A stretch of 64,000 nucleotides of DNA from Gordonia tangerina (GCF_021556435.1 NZ_JAKGCU010000021.1:1-64000); one strand, 5' to 3'. Counted from the stretch's first letter, positions 44,985-53,615 are shown. The notes: generated by a model from the sequence alone, not told the origin. Numbers and translations: made by a program.

Positions 44985-46010
44985 GTGCTGACACGGTTGC
45001 CCGCACCTCGCACCCTCGATCCCATGACCGCCCCGGTACTACGTTGGGGTGTCATGGGTCCGGGGTGGATCGCGCAGCGCTTCGTCGAAGCCCTCATTGA
45101 GAACACCACCCAGCAGGTCGTCGCGGTCGGATCGCGTTCCGCCCAGCGCGCCGATGATTTCGCCAGGCGAATGGGGGTCGAGGCGGCTCACGGCTCGTAC
45201 GAGTCGTTGCTTGCCGACCCGCTCGTCGAGATCGTCTATGTCAGCACCCCGCATCCACAGCACCATCGCTGCGCACTGGACGCGATTGCCGCAGGGAAGC
45301 ACGTGCTGATCGAGAAGCCCTTGGGTATCAACGCCAGTCAGGCGCGCGAGGTGTTCACGGCCGCCCAGAACGCCGGCGTCTTCGCCGGTGAGGCGATGTG
45401 GACCCGCTTCCTACCCAAGTTCGACGCGCTCGGTCAGATCCTCGCCGACGGCCTGCTCGGCGAGATCCGCACGGTCGCCGCCGATCACGGCGAGTTCTTC
45501 ACCACCGACCACCGCATCTACGACACCGCATTGGCAGGTGGACCGATGCTCGACCTCGGCACCTATCCGATCGCCTTCGCTTACTGGACGCTTGGTCACG
45601 TCGCTACCGTGTCGGCCATCGGTCAACCGGCGAACGACGAACTCAACGGCCAGGTCTCGGCGACGCTGGGACACGTCGGGGGCAGCCAGTCGTTGGTGCA
45701 CACGACGATTCTGTCCAACACGCCGACGACGGCCTTCGTCGCCGGCGAGGACGCTTACCTGGAACTGCCTGGGCCGTTCTATCAGCCCGGGCCGTTCCGG
45801 CTCGTGCCGCGGACCGGCGACGTGCTCGTCCACGACGAGGAGCCGGGTACCCACACAGACGGGCTGCATTTCTCCGCGGTGGACGCTGCCCGACGGATCG
45901 CCGCGGGAGCAGCCGACTCCGAGGTCCACCCGGCTGCCGACGTGATCGAGACGCTCGATGTCATGGATCGCATCAGAGCGCAGGTCGGGATCCTGTTTCC
46001 TGGTGAATGA
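44985..46010 (+). CDS. Gfo/Idh/MocA-family NAD(P)-dependent oxidoreductase
   Basis: A second oxidoreductase of the iolG superfamily but a different subgroup (dihydrodiol/glucose-fructose-oxidoreductase-like): RWGVMGPGWIAQRFVEAL, then LIEKPLGINASQA, EAMWTRFLPKF and AGGPMLDLGTYPIAFAYWTLG. The frame starts at GTG 44985, one base after the iolH stop; ATG 45024 (MTAPVLRWG) fits the family better but lacks a ribosome site. Tight spacing shows operon membership. It may epimerise or oxidise an alternative inositol isomer (inference). Confidence 0.85.
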   Translation: MLTRLPAPRTLDPMTAPVLRWGVMGPGWIAQRFVEALIENTTQQVVAVGSRSAQRADDFARRMGVEAAHGSYESLLADPLVEIVYVSTPHPQHHRCALDAIAAGKHVLIEKPLGINASQAREVFTAAQNAGVFAGEAMWTRFLPKFDALGQILADGLLGEIRTVAADHGEFFTTDHRIYDTALAGGPMLDLGTYPIAFAYWTLGHVATVSAIGQPANDELNGQVSATLGHVGGSQSLVHTTILSNTPTTAFVAGEDAYLELPGPFYQPGPFRLVPRTGDVLVHDEEPGTHTDGLHFSAVDAARRIAAGAADSEVHPAADVIETLDVMDRIRAQVGILFPGE

Positions 46011-46025
46011 TGTTGTGGTGGTGAT

Positions 46026-46198
46026 GGTCTCGATACGGGATCTCGCCTAGCGGCTCGCCCCCTACTCGACCACCAGAATGCTCAACGGCTCCGTTCGCTG
46101 ATCGAGAAGCGCCGCGAACTCCCGCTGATCGAGAAGCCCGCGAACTCCCGCTGATCGAGTAGCCCGCGAGCCGCCAGGCGAGCGTGCGTATCGAGATC
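46026..46198. repeat. Dispersed palindromic element with tandem GCTGATCGAG units
   Basis: Outer arms: GGTCTCGATACGGGATCTCG, CCTAGCGGCTCGC (46,026-46,058) against GCGAGCCGCCAGGCGAGCG, TGCGTATCGAGATC (46,166-46,198), an imperfect inverted repeat of about 33 bp. Between them GCTGATCGAG recurs at 46,097, 46,124 and 46,150 (periods 27 and 26 bp), each with AAGCCCGCGAACTCCC-like sequence. It is related to the element at 131-380. The right arm abuts the lacI stop codon at 46,197-46,199. No gene lies in it. Confidence 0.85.
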
Positions 46199-47222
46199 AC
46201 GCCCGAGGCGCAGCCGTCGTGCCGCGCACCCGCAACGACGGCTCGAGCACCACGTCATTTTTTGCCAGCTCCGCGCCGGTGAGCAGGTCGACGGCGAGTT
46301 CCACCGACTGCTCGGCAAGGCCCTGCGCGTCCTGATGGATCGTGGTGAGGTCAATACGGGGGTTGTCTGACAGTCGGCTGTCGTCGTAACCCATCAACGA
46401 GACCTCTCCGGGGATGTCGACACCGGCGCGGGTGAAGACGTCGAGCAGACCCAAGGCACATCGGTCGTTGCCGGCCAGTATCGCGGTGGGCAGGTGATCG
46501 CTGTCCAGGATCACTTGCGCTGCAACGGCCCCGGCCGCTTCGTTGTGCGCTCCCGACACGATGCGGATCTGGCCCTTGAGCCCACGGCGCCGCATCGATG
46601 ATCGATACGCGGCCCGCCGGTCGTCGGACGCCGGGTCATTGCCGCCGTCGACATGCAGGATGTCGCGATGCCCGAGGTCAACCAGATAGTCGACGGCCAG
46701 CGCCACCCCCTCGGCGTCATCGGTGCGCACCGTCGCAACACGTTCGGTGACCACATCGTCGGGTAACCGCCGTCCGACCACCACCAATGGGGCACGCCCA
46801 CCCAGCGCGACGAGCTCCGCCGGCGACGCCATCGGTCCGAGCAGGATCACCGCGCCACAGCGATGGTCCAGCAGCGTCTCGACTGCCAACGTCTCGTCGC
46901 GACCGGCGAGATTTGCGGTCAGCAGCACGTCGTAGCCGAGCTTCTCGGCCGCTGGATAGATGCCGCTGACCAGTTCGGCCTCGAACAACTGCGAGACATC
47001 CATCAGCACACCGAGTGTCCTACTCGTGCCGAGTGCCAGCAGACGCGCAGCGGCATCGGGACGGTATCCGAGCTCATCGGCGACCCGAAGGACGCGTTGC
47101 CGCGTGTCCTCACTGGCACCGGGTTTGCCGTCGAGCACGAACGACACCAGCGTCCGCGAGACCCCCGCCCGAGCTGCGACATCGGCCATCGTCGGACGAC
47201 CGTTGCGGTTCTTGGCCGGCAT
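46197..47222 (-). CDS. LacI-family regulator of the sugar/inositol transporter
   Basis: The 341-residue protein begins at ATG 47222 (MPAKNRNGRPTMADVAARAG) with GAAGGGAG six bases upstream; an open extension to 47399 runs over the promoter and is rejected. The helix-turn-helix is at about 11-60 (VSRTLVSFVLDGKPGASEDT, ELGYRPDAAARLLA) and the ligand domain carries LPTAILAGNDRCALGLLDVF and EVSLMGYDDSRLSD. It is divergent from the transporter gene, with two TAACGCGCGTTA-type sites between them. It is distinct from the other LacI protein nearby, so uptake and catabolism are apparently controlled separately. Confidence 0.9.
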   Translation of the reverse strand: MPAKNRNGRPTMADVAARAGVSRTLVSFVLDGKPGASEDTRQRVLRVADELGYRPDAAARLLALGTSRTLGVLMDVSQLFEAELVSGIYPAAEKLGYDVLLTANLAGRDETLAVETLLDHRCGAVILLGPMASPAELVALGGRAPLVVVGRRLPDDVVTERVATVRTDDAEGVALAVDYLVDLGHRDILHVDGGNDPASDDRRAAYRSSMRRRGLKGQIRIVSGAHNEAAGAVAAQVILDSDHLPTAILAGNDRCALGLLDVFTRAGVDIPGEVSLMGYDDSRLSDNPRIDLTTIHQDAQGLAEQSVELAVDLLTGAELAKNDVVLEPSLRVRGTTAAPRA

Positions 47223-47286
47223 TGCGCACTCCCTTCGATTGCACCGTGACGGTTGACACAGTGACCCAGATCTCACATGATAGTAC

Positions 47287-47311
47287 TTACGCGCGTTACT
47301 AACGCGCGTTA
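47287..47311. promoter_or_regulatory. Tandem LacI operator sites upstream of the transporter
   Basis: TTACGCGCGTTA (47,287-47,298) and TAACGCGCGTTA (47,300-47,311) are two near-identical palindromic sites separated by one base; the second is perfectly symmetric. They lie 30 bp before the transporter ATG and about 65 bp before the divergent LacI start. Confidence 0.85.
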
Positions 47312-47340
47312 GATGGTCCCCGACACACAGAGGTTCTCCC

Positions 47341-48756
47341 ATGTCCGCTCCGACAGGTACTGCCGCCAACGGGCGTTTCCTGACCAAACTCACCGTCATC
47401 GCAACACTCGGCGGCCTCCTGTTCGGCTACGACACCGGAGTCATCTCCGGTGCCCTGCTCTACATGAAGGACGACCTCGCGCTGAACTCCTTCACCGAGG
47501 CCATCGTCGTGAGTTCGCTGTTGTTTCCGGGTGCGGCGTTCGGCGCACTGTTCGGCGGCCGTATCGCCGATCGCCTCGGCCGAAAAAGGACCTTGCTGGT
47601 ATGTGGCGCCATCTTCCTGCTCGGCGCCCTCGGATGTGCGCTGGCACCCACGGTCACCGCAATGGTCGCCGCCCGTATCCTGCTGGGCTTCGGCGTCGGC
47701 GCAGCAGCAGTGACCTGCCCGCTCTACCTGGCCGAGATGGCCCCCGCCGACCGCCGCGGCCGGATGGTGACGATCAACGAGTTGATGATCGTCACCGGAC
47801 AGATGCTCGCCTTCGCGACGAACGCACTGCTCGATCACGTCATCGACGACCCGCACGTGTGGCGGGTGATGCTCGCGGTGGCCGCCATCCCCGCCGTCGC
47901 CCTGCTGATCGGTATGCTCGCCCTGCCCGACTCCCCGCGCTGGTATGCCCTCAAGGGGCGAATGGATGACGCCCGAACAGTGCTCGGACGCAGCCGGACA
48001 CCGGCTGAGGCCGCCGCCGAGTTCGACATCATCGTCGGGCACACCCACCACATGCTCTCCGCCAACCGCACCCCACTGTCGGTGATCCGGGACGTGCCAT
48101 GGATTCGACGCATCGTGCTGATCGGCTGCGGCCTGGCGATCGTGCAGCAGGCCACCGGTATCAACACCGTCAACTACTACGCCCCGACCATCCTCGAACA
48201 GAGCGGACTGGGGGTCAGCGCAGCCTTGGTGGCGACGATTGCGGTGGGCGTCACCTCGGTGGTCACCACCATCATCGGGATCATCCTGCTCGGCTATATC
48301 GGTCGCCGCGCCATGCTGCTGACCGGTTTCGCCGGGGTCGCCGCCTCACAGGCCGCCCTGGCCGCGACATTCCTACTCCCCGAATCGACCACGCGCAGCT
48401 ACGTGATCCTCGCGTGCATGGTGGCATTCGTGGCCTTCGTACAGATGTTCATCGGGACCTGCGTCTGGTTGCTGCTGTCTGAGATCTTCCCGCTCAGCGT
48501 CCGCGGATTCGCCATGGGGATCGCCGTTTTCGTGTTGTGGTGCACCAACGCGCTGATCTCCTTCGTGTTTCCGTTGCTCAACTCGGCCCTGGGCTCCACC
48601 GGCACATTTGCGCTGTTCGTGCTGGTCAACATCGCCTCGTGGCTCTTCGTCTTCCGCACCGTGCCGGAAACCAAGGGCACCACGCTCGAAGAGCTCGAAG
48701 AGCGACTTGAGGCCGACCACACGGACCGGTTCGCGAAGGTCACCGTCGCGGCCTGA
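47341..48756 (+). CDS. iolT: MFS sugar porter, IolT-type inositol/sugar:H+ symporter
   Basis: The 471-residue 12-helix transporter has sugar-porter signatures: GGLLFGYDTGVISGALLYM in helix 1, RIADRLGRKRTLL (loop 2-3), RILLGFGVGAAAVTCPLYLAEMAP, QQATGINTVNYYAPTILEQ (substrate-binding QQ-N-YY), and PETKGTTLEELE at the end. The pattern is that of IolT/XylE/GLUT homologues. AGAGG precedes ATG 47341. Proximity to iolGEH suggests inositol, though another polyol or hexose is possible. It is regulated by the divergent LacI protein. Confidence 0.87.
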   Translation: MSAPTGTAANGRFLTKLTVIATLGGLLFGYDTGVISGALLYMKDDLALNSFTEAIVVSSLLFPGAAFGALFGGRIADRLGRKRTLLVCGAIFLLGALGCALAPTVTAMVAARILLGFGVGAAAVTCPLYLAEMAPADRRGRMVTINELMIVTGQMLAFATNALLDHVIDDPHVWRVMLAVAAIPAVALLIGMLALPDSPRWYALKGRMDDARTVLGRSRTPAEAAAEFDIIVGHTHHMLSANRTPLSVIRDVPWIRRIVLIGCGLAIVQQATGINTVNYYAPTILEQSGLGVSAALVATIAVGVTSVVTTIIGIILLGYIGRRAMLLTGFAGVAASQAALAATFLLPESTTRSYVILACMVAFVAFVQMFIGTCVWLLLSEIFPLSVRGFAMGIAVFVLWCTNALISFVFPLLNSALGSTGTFALFVLVNIASWLFVFRTVPETKGTTLEELEERLEADHTDRFAKVTVAA

Positions 48757-48803
48757 TCGAGCACACCTCGACCTACACGAAACGATCATGATCATTGGGT
48801 ACC

Positions 48804-48839
48804 ATCGGGCTGTTCGCCACCACCGGCGGACAGCCCGAT
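48804..48839 (+). terminator. Hairpin between the transporter and the GntR gene
   Basis: ATCGGGCTGT (48,804-48,813) pairs perfectly with ACAGCCCGAT (48,830-48,839), and inner CGCC/GGCG adds four pairs. It lies 48 bp after the transporter stop and 26 bp before the GntR start. There is no T-run. Just before it GATCATGATC (48,784-48,793) is a short perfect palindrome. Confidence 0.55.
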
Positions 48840-48864
48840 ACTCACTACGCGCCAAGGATTGACG

Positions 48865-49686
48865 ATGCCCGAGCCGCACGACCCCGAGACGTCGGGATCG
48901 CACGGCTCCGGAACGCCTGACATACCCGCCCTGTCACCCGAGATCTGGCGACGCCCCGAGGGCCTGCCCGGTACTGTGCCCGTCGGCCACTCACGTGCCG
49001 AGCAGGCCGCCAACCAGATCGCCCGCGTGGCTGCCGGTTTCGAGGCCGGTGAGCGCATCGGCAGCAAGGACGAGATTCGCTCGATGTGCTCCGTGTCGGT
49101 CGGCACGGTCAACGAGGCGATCAGACTTGCCCAAGAACGCGGAGTGATCACCTCCCGGCCCGGACCCGGTGGCGGGATCTTCGCCGCCGACCCCACCCCA
49201 CTGTCACGCATGAACGGGTGGTTCCGAGACGCCGCCGGCGACCTGGCCGCACTCGAGGAGTCCATTCAGATCCGCAACGCCCTGGCCCCCCTTCTCGTCG
49301 ACGAGGTGCTCGCTACCATCACCGATGCTGACCAGGCGTCGTTGGAACTCCTGCTCACCCACGTCGATCGCACCCGCGAGGCCAGAGACATCGCCGGCTT
49401 CATCTGGGCCGTGTGGAATGTTCACGCCCGCTTCGCCGAACTCGGTCGTAGCCAACTACTCGACAGCCTCTACCTGAGCATCATGGACGTGGGCACCTCA
49501 CACCTGCGCGCTCGCCTCGAGGCCGACAGCGACAGCGGTAACACCCACGTCACCGTCTACTTTGACGGACTCGCCGAGGTCGCCGCAGACTTCGTGCACG
49601 CTCTCGGCCGACGTGATGCCGACGCCGCGGTTGACGCTCTGCGCCGCACAGATCCCACGATGACGCTGCGTCCGCCGACACGCTGA
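48865..49686 (+). CDS. GntR-family (FadR/FCD-type) regulator
   Basis: About 273 residues. The winged helix-turn-helix at about 45-105 reads RAEQAANQIARVAAGFEAGE, SKDEIRSMCSVSVGTVNEAI, ERGVITSRPGPGGGIFA, followed by an all-helical FCD-like effector domain. ATG 48865 has AAGGA six bases upstream; TTG 48859 is an in-frame alternative. The next genes are the flavin reductase/copper amine oxidase remnants, whose promoter holds inverted CATGATTAAT sites, so amine catabolism is the probable target. The usual FCD metal-ligand histidines are not evident. Confidence 0.82.
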   Translation: MPEPHDPETSGSHGSGTPDIPALSPEIWRRPEGLPGTVPVGHSRAEQAANQIARVAAGFEAGERIGSKDEIRSMCSVSVGTVNEAIRLAQERGVITSRPGPGGGIFAADPTPLSRMNGWFRDAAGDLAALEESIQIRNALAPLLVDEVLATITDADQASLELLLTHVDRTREARDIAGFIWAVWNVHARFAELGRSQLLDSLYLSIMDVGTSHLRARLEADSDSGNTHVTVYFDGLAEVAADFVHALGRRDADAAVDALRRTDPTMTLRPPTR

Positions 49687-49747
49687 CCCGCCCGCTGACC
49701 CGCTGCGCTGGAAAACAGTCAACCGCGCGCCGGTCGCGTGAAATAAC

Positions 49748-49822
49748 CATGATTAATTTCACGGAATCTATTGACAAGTGAGTCACGTCACCCGCACGCT
49801 GTGATCCAAGTAATTAATCATG
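49748..49822. promoter_or_regulatory. Inverted CATGATTAAT pair in the flavin reductase promoter
   Basis: CATGATTAAT at 49,748-49,757 and its exact inverse ATTAATCATG at 49,813-49,822 face each other across 55 bp, ending 18 bp before the flavin reductase start. The sites are AT-rich in a GC-rich genome. They are candidate sites for the adjacent GntR regulator. Confidence 0.55.
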
Positions 49823-49840
49823 TTTATTTGGAGGCCGGGC

Positions 49841-50025
49841 ATGTTGGACCAGAAGTTCCGAGATCTGATGGCCGGGGTGTGCGCACCTGTCAGTGTGGTC
49901 ACCACCGCCGACATCGAAGGCCCGCACGGTGCGACCGTCAGCTCGCTCGCATCGCTGTCGCTACGACCGGCCCTCGTCTCGATCGCGCTGGACCGGCAGT
50001 CCGCACTACTGTCTCGAATCCTGCG
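49841..50025 (+). pseudogene. Flavin reductase-like gene, truncated after about 60 codons
   Basis: ATG 49841 with GGAGG six bases upstream begins MLDQKFRDLMAGVCAPVSVV, then TTADIEGPHGATVSSLASLS and LRPALVSIALDRQSALLSRI, the N-terminal third of the flavin reductase-like (HpaC/FMN-binding split barrel) family of about 160 residues. After SRI the frame becomes Arg/Ser/Pro nonsense and stops at 50,146. At the same point a copper amine oxidase begins in another frame. The catalytic flavin-binding remainder is missing, so no active reductase is made. Confidence 0.82.
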
Positions 50026-51855
50026 CAGCAGGTCGCCACCACCACTCGGTTCGTGTACGTCGGACTCGAGGAGCCCGACAAGTCAGAGGTCCTCGCAGAT
50101 GAGGCCGGAGACGGTCCCACACCCGACCGCCGAGCCCGGGTCATGATGCTCGACATGGCCTCTGGCGCCGCCACCGATGCGATCGTCTCGCTGACCGACG
50201 CGACCGTCCTCGGCGTCGAGAACGTCGACGCAGAGGTCGGACAACTCCCCATCCTCGACGCCGAGTTCGAGATCGTCGCCGAATTCCTTGCGGGCGAACC
50301 GCAGTGGAACGATGCGCTGCGCAAACGCGGCGTCGATCCAACGAAAACGGTCGCCGTGCCGTTGTCGGCAGGCACCTACGACAATCCCAACGAGGCCGGC
50401 CGCCGCATCATCCGGTCCTTCGCCTTCGTGCAGGACCACGAGAAGGATCTGCCGTGGGCGCACCCCGTCGACGGGTTGTGCGCTTACGTCGACATCATCA
50501 ACCGCGAGATCGTCGACCTCGTCGACTACCGGATCTTCGACGTGCCCGCCGAGTCGGGCAACTTCGACACCCCCGAGGTCGCCGGTCCGCCGTTGGAGGG
50601 GCTCAAGCCGATCGAGATCACCCAACCCGAGGGCCCCAGCTTCACCGTCGACGGTGAGCACATCGAGTGGACCAACTGGAGCCTCGACATCTCCTACGAT
50701 CAGCGCGAGGGCCTGATCCTACGCAAGCTCACCTACCAGGGGCGCGACGTGATGTATCGCGCGTCCATCAACGAGATGGTGGTGCCCTACGGTGACCCGT
50801 CGCCGAACCGGTATTGGCAGAACTACTTCGACACCGGCGAATACGTCTTCGGCCCCTACGCAAACGAATTGACTCTGGGCTGCGACTGCCTCGGAGAGAT
50901 CTACTACTTCGACGCCACCCTGGCCGACGAGCAGGGCAGCCCACGCACCATCTCCAACGCAGTCTGCATGCACGAGGAGGACTACGGCACCCTCTGGAAG
51001 CACACCGACATCTTCACCGGGATGAGCGAGGTACGCCGGCAACGACGCCTGGTGATCAGCTTCTTCACCACAGTCGGCAACTACGACTACGGCTTCTACT
51101 GGTACCTCTACCTCGACGGCACCATCGAACTCGAGGCCAAGCTCACCGGCATCGCGTTCACCGCCGCCTACCCGGAGGAGGGCTCGGACTACCAGAGCTT
51201 GGTGGCACCCGGATTGGGACTTCCGTACCACCAGCATCTGTTCAGTACCCGGCTGGACATGGCGGTGGACGGTGTGCGCAACGCCGTCGAGGAGGTCGAG
51301 GCGGCGAGAGTGCCCATGGGCGAGGGTAATCCGTGGGGCAACGCGTTCACCGTCGCCAAGACCCGGATCGGGTCGGAGGCCGACGGTGCCCGCGGCGCCA
51401 ACGCGGCCACCGGCCGGACCTGGCACATTCTCAACACCGAGAAGACCGGCCGAATGGGCCATCATCCCGCCTATGCGTTGCACGCCGAGCAGACCCCGAC
51501 CCTGCTGGCCGACCCCGCATCGTCGATCGCCGGGCGCGCCGCATTCACCACCAAACAGCTGTGGGTGACTCGCTATGACGCCAAGGAGCGTTATGCGGCA
51601 GGCGATTTCGTCAATCAGAGTGCTATGGGTGGCGGCCTACCCGCTTATCAGTCGGCCGACCGTTCCCTCGACGGTGAGGACATCGTCGTGTGGCACACCT
51701 TCGGTCTGACCCACTTCCCGCGTACCGAGGACTGGCCGATCATGCCGACCGACTACGCCGGTTTCACGCTCAAGCCCTACAACTTCAGCGACGCGAGCCC
51801 GGTGATGAACGTTCCGCCGACCACCGCCAAGCACTGCCATGGTCATGGCAGCTGA
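50026..51855 (+). pseudogene. Copper amine oxidase lacking its N-terminus and start codon
   Basis: From QQVATTTRFVYVGLEEPDKS onward this is a near-complete quinoprotein primary-amine oxidase: catalytic Asp in YFDTGEYVFGPYANEL, topaquinone precursor Tyr in TVGNYDYGFYWY, Cu ligands HQHLFSTR and GLTHFPRTEDWP, and the C-terminal end TTAKHCHGHG. Compared with Arthrobacter enzymes the first 30-35 residues are absent. The sequence before the junction belongs to the flavin reductase in another frame, and the first ATG in frame is near 50,142, inside the N2 domain. All catalytic residues survive, so loss is recent, or the junction is an assembly error. Otherwise the enzyme would oxidise primary amines to aldehydes. 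Confidence 0.82.
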
Positions 51856-52321
51856 CCTCGTGGCCGTCGGTCACGCCGCACCCGTTGTCCGCGCCACCCG
51901 CGGTCCGCGGATCGCCGGCGTGATGGCCCTGCTGATGGCGCTCGTCTCCGCGGGCGCACATCTGAGCGCACTCGGCCATCTCCGACCGCTCGCCGACGTG
52001 CTCTCGGTAGCCATGACCATCTCTTGCGTGGCCTGCGGTGTGCATCTGGTGCGGACACCGTCGGCACGGGCATGGGCGACCACGGCGGTGATGGCGACGG
52101 CGATGGTAGCCATCCATCTCACTGCGATGGGCGGGTCGGGTTCGGCGGGGGTGCACCAACATCACCACGGCATGGCCACCGCGGTCCCCGACGCGATGGG
52201 CGAGGACACGGGCACAATGGCTGGCTCGCAGATGACAGTGCTCATGGCGACGACCGCAGCGGAGTTGGTGTTCGCGCTGGGCGCGCTGTGGTTCGTCACC
52301 CGGTCGCGAGTGCAGCACTGA
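51839..52321 (+). CDS. His/Met-rich membrane protein, probable copper-linked
   Basis: About 160 residues (ATG 51839; ATG 51845 is the alternative) with four hydrophobic helices and, between helices 3 and 4, a metal-binding-like loop VHQHHHGMATAVPDAMGEDTG, then TMAGSQM. The gene overlaps the end of the copper amine oxidase by 11-17 nt, whose own tail is CHGHG, implying co-translation. A role in copper supply to the oxidase is plausible inference. I do not recognise a named family. Confidence 0.72.
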   Translation: MVMAADLVAVGHAAPVVRATRGPRIAGVMALLMALVSAGAHLSALGHLRPLADVLSVAMTISCVACGVHLVRTPSARAWATTAVMATAMVAIHLTAMGGSGSAGVHQHHHGMATAVPDAMGEDTGTMAGSQMTVLMATTAAELVFALGALWFVTRSRVQH

Positions 52322-52338
52322 CCGTTGATGGACCAGAT

Positions 52339-52379
52339 CGATGATGCCACGCACGCCGGCGGTGTGTGCGGCATCATCG
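52339..52379 (+). terminator. Hairpin before thymidine kinase
   Basis: CGATGATGCC (52,339-52,348) pairs with GGCATCATCG (52,370-52,379), with partial inner pairing of CGCAC and GTGTG. It starts 17 bp after the membrane-protein stop and ends 5 bp before the chosen tdk ATG. It can terminate the upstream unit, and if transcribed with tdk would fold over its ribosome site. Confidence 0.6.
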
Positions 52380-52384
52380 TGTCG

Positions 52385-52987
52385 ATGACGGCGAGTGACG
52401 CGGAGCTGATCTTCTATCACGGGCCGATGGGCGCCGGGAAGTCCACTTTCGCCTTGCAGACCCACTTCAATCAGGGGCAGCAGGGACGATCGGGGCTACT
52501 GCTGACCACGATGGACCGCAGCGCGGAACCGGTGGTGACCAGTCGCATCGGCCTGCGCGCGCAGGCTCTGGCACTCGGGGCCGATGACGACGTGTACGCC
52601 ATCGTCACCGATCGGCACCTCCACGACCCACTCGACTACCTCGTGTGCGACGAAGCCCAGTTCCTGACGCCCGAGCAGGTGGAGCAGCTGGCGCGGGTCG
52701 TCGACGACTGCGGCGTCGACGCGTTCGCCTTCGGCTTGCTCACCGACTTCCGGTCGATACTGTTCTCCGGTTCGGCTCGTCTCGTCGAGATCGCCGACGA
52801 GGTGCATCGGATGCAGGCGATCGTGCTGTGCTGGTGCGGGCGGCCGGCGTTTCTGAACGCGCGCATCGTCGACGGACAGATTGCCCGCACGGGAGAGGTG
52901 GTCGCGGTCGGCGACACCGGCGACGGACCGGTCATGTACCGAGCGCTCTGCCGTCGACACCATGTGGCGGGACGCACGAAACCCTGA
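52385..52987 (+). CDS. tdk: Thymidine kinase (TK1/type II family)
   Basis: This enzyme phosphorylates thymidine with ATP for nucleotide salvage. The 200-residue protein has P-loop YHGPMGAGKSTFALQ, Walker B YLVCDEAQFL, the flexible lasso region and Zn-binding cysteines (LCWCG; ALCRRHH). I start at ATG 52385 (MTASDAELIFYHG), which places the P-loop at the usual distance; an in-frame TTG at 52325 and ATG at 52328 would read through a hairpin and add 19-20 unlikely residues. Many mycobacteria lack this gene while Gordonia and Rhodococcus often carry it (from memory). Confidence 0.92.
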   Translation: MTASDAELIFYHGPMGAGKSTFALQTHFNQGQQGRSGLLLTTMDRSAEPVVTSRIGLRAQALALGADDDVYAIVTDRHLHDPLDYLVCDEAQFLTPEQVEQLARVVDDCGVDAFAFGLLTDFRSILFSGSARLVEIADEVHRMQAIVLCWCGRPAFLNARIVDGQIARTGEVVAVGDTGDGPVMYRALCRRHHVAGRTKP

Positions 52988-53014
52988 GGCCGCATCGTCG
53001 GGGGCGACGACCGG

Positions 53015-53099
<85 letters not shown>

Positions 53100-53177
53100 G
53101 TGTCGCCGGCCACACCGGCGCCCGAGACAGCCTACCGCCCGTGGGCCGATCAGTGCTGGCCAGGTACCGTCGATGGT

Positions 53178-53615
53178 ATGTCATCTGGTTCCGCCACCCC
53201 CGGACGTCGACATCGTCCGGCGCTCATCGCGCTGGTGGTCGTTGCCGCCACCGCGTGCCTGGCGCTCGCGTGGTGGCAGTGGGATCGCTACGAGTCGTCG
53301 TCGGGCACGGCGCAAAACCTCGGCTATGCGTTGCAGTGGCCCGCCTTCGCCGTAGCCGTGCTGTGGGCGTACCGACGCTTCGTGGTGCTGGAGGGCGACC
53401 CCGACGAACAACGCAAGGCGGCCAACGAGGCGAGCGGACCCACCGAGATCCCGGCGGGAATCCTGCCGGACCGGCCCTCGACTCCGAGCGCGTCGTCGCT
53501 GACCGGCGCATCGTCGGCGGACGACGACTCCTCGCTGGCCGAATACAACAGCTATCTGGCCGACCTGGACAGGTCCGACACATCCCACAAGAGCAGTGAG
53601 GAACACCTGAGGTGA
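53178..53615 (+). CDS. lprD: LprD-like membrane-anchored protein
   Basis: The 145-residue protein begins at ATG 53178 (MSSGSATPGRRHRP). A membrane segment LIALVVVAATACLALAWWQW follows, containing a poor lipobox (ATAC), then GTAQNLGYALQWPAFAVAVLWAYRRFV and a Pro/Ser/Asp-rich tail with AEYNSYLADLDR. It matches my memory of M. tuberculosis LprD (Rv1343c) in length and sequence. The GTG of the DUF3817 gene overlaps its stop by 4 nt. Whether it is lipidated is doubtful given the non-consensus box and the following hydrophobic residues. Function is unknown. Confidence 0.78.
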   Translation: MSSGSATPGRRHRPALIALVVVAATACLALAWWQWDRYESSSGTAQNLGYALQWPAFAVAVLWAYRRFVVLEGDPDEQRKAANEASGPTEIPAGILPDRPSTPSASSLTGASSADDDSSLAEYNSYLADLDRSDTSHKSSEEHLR

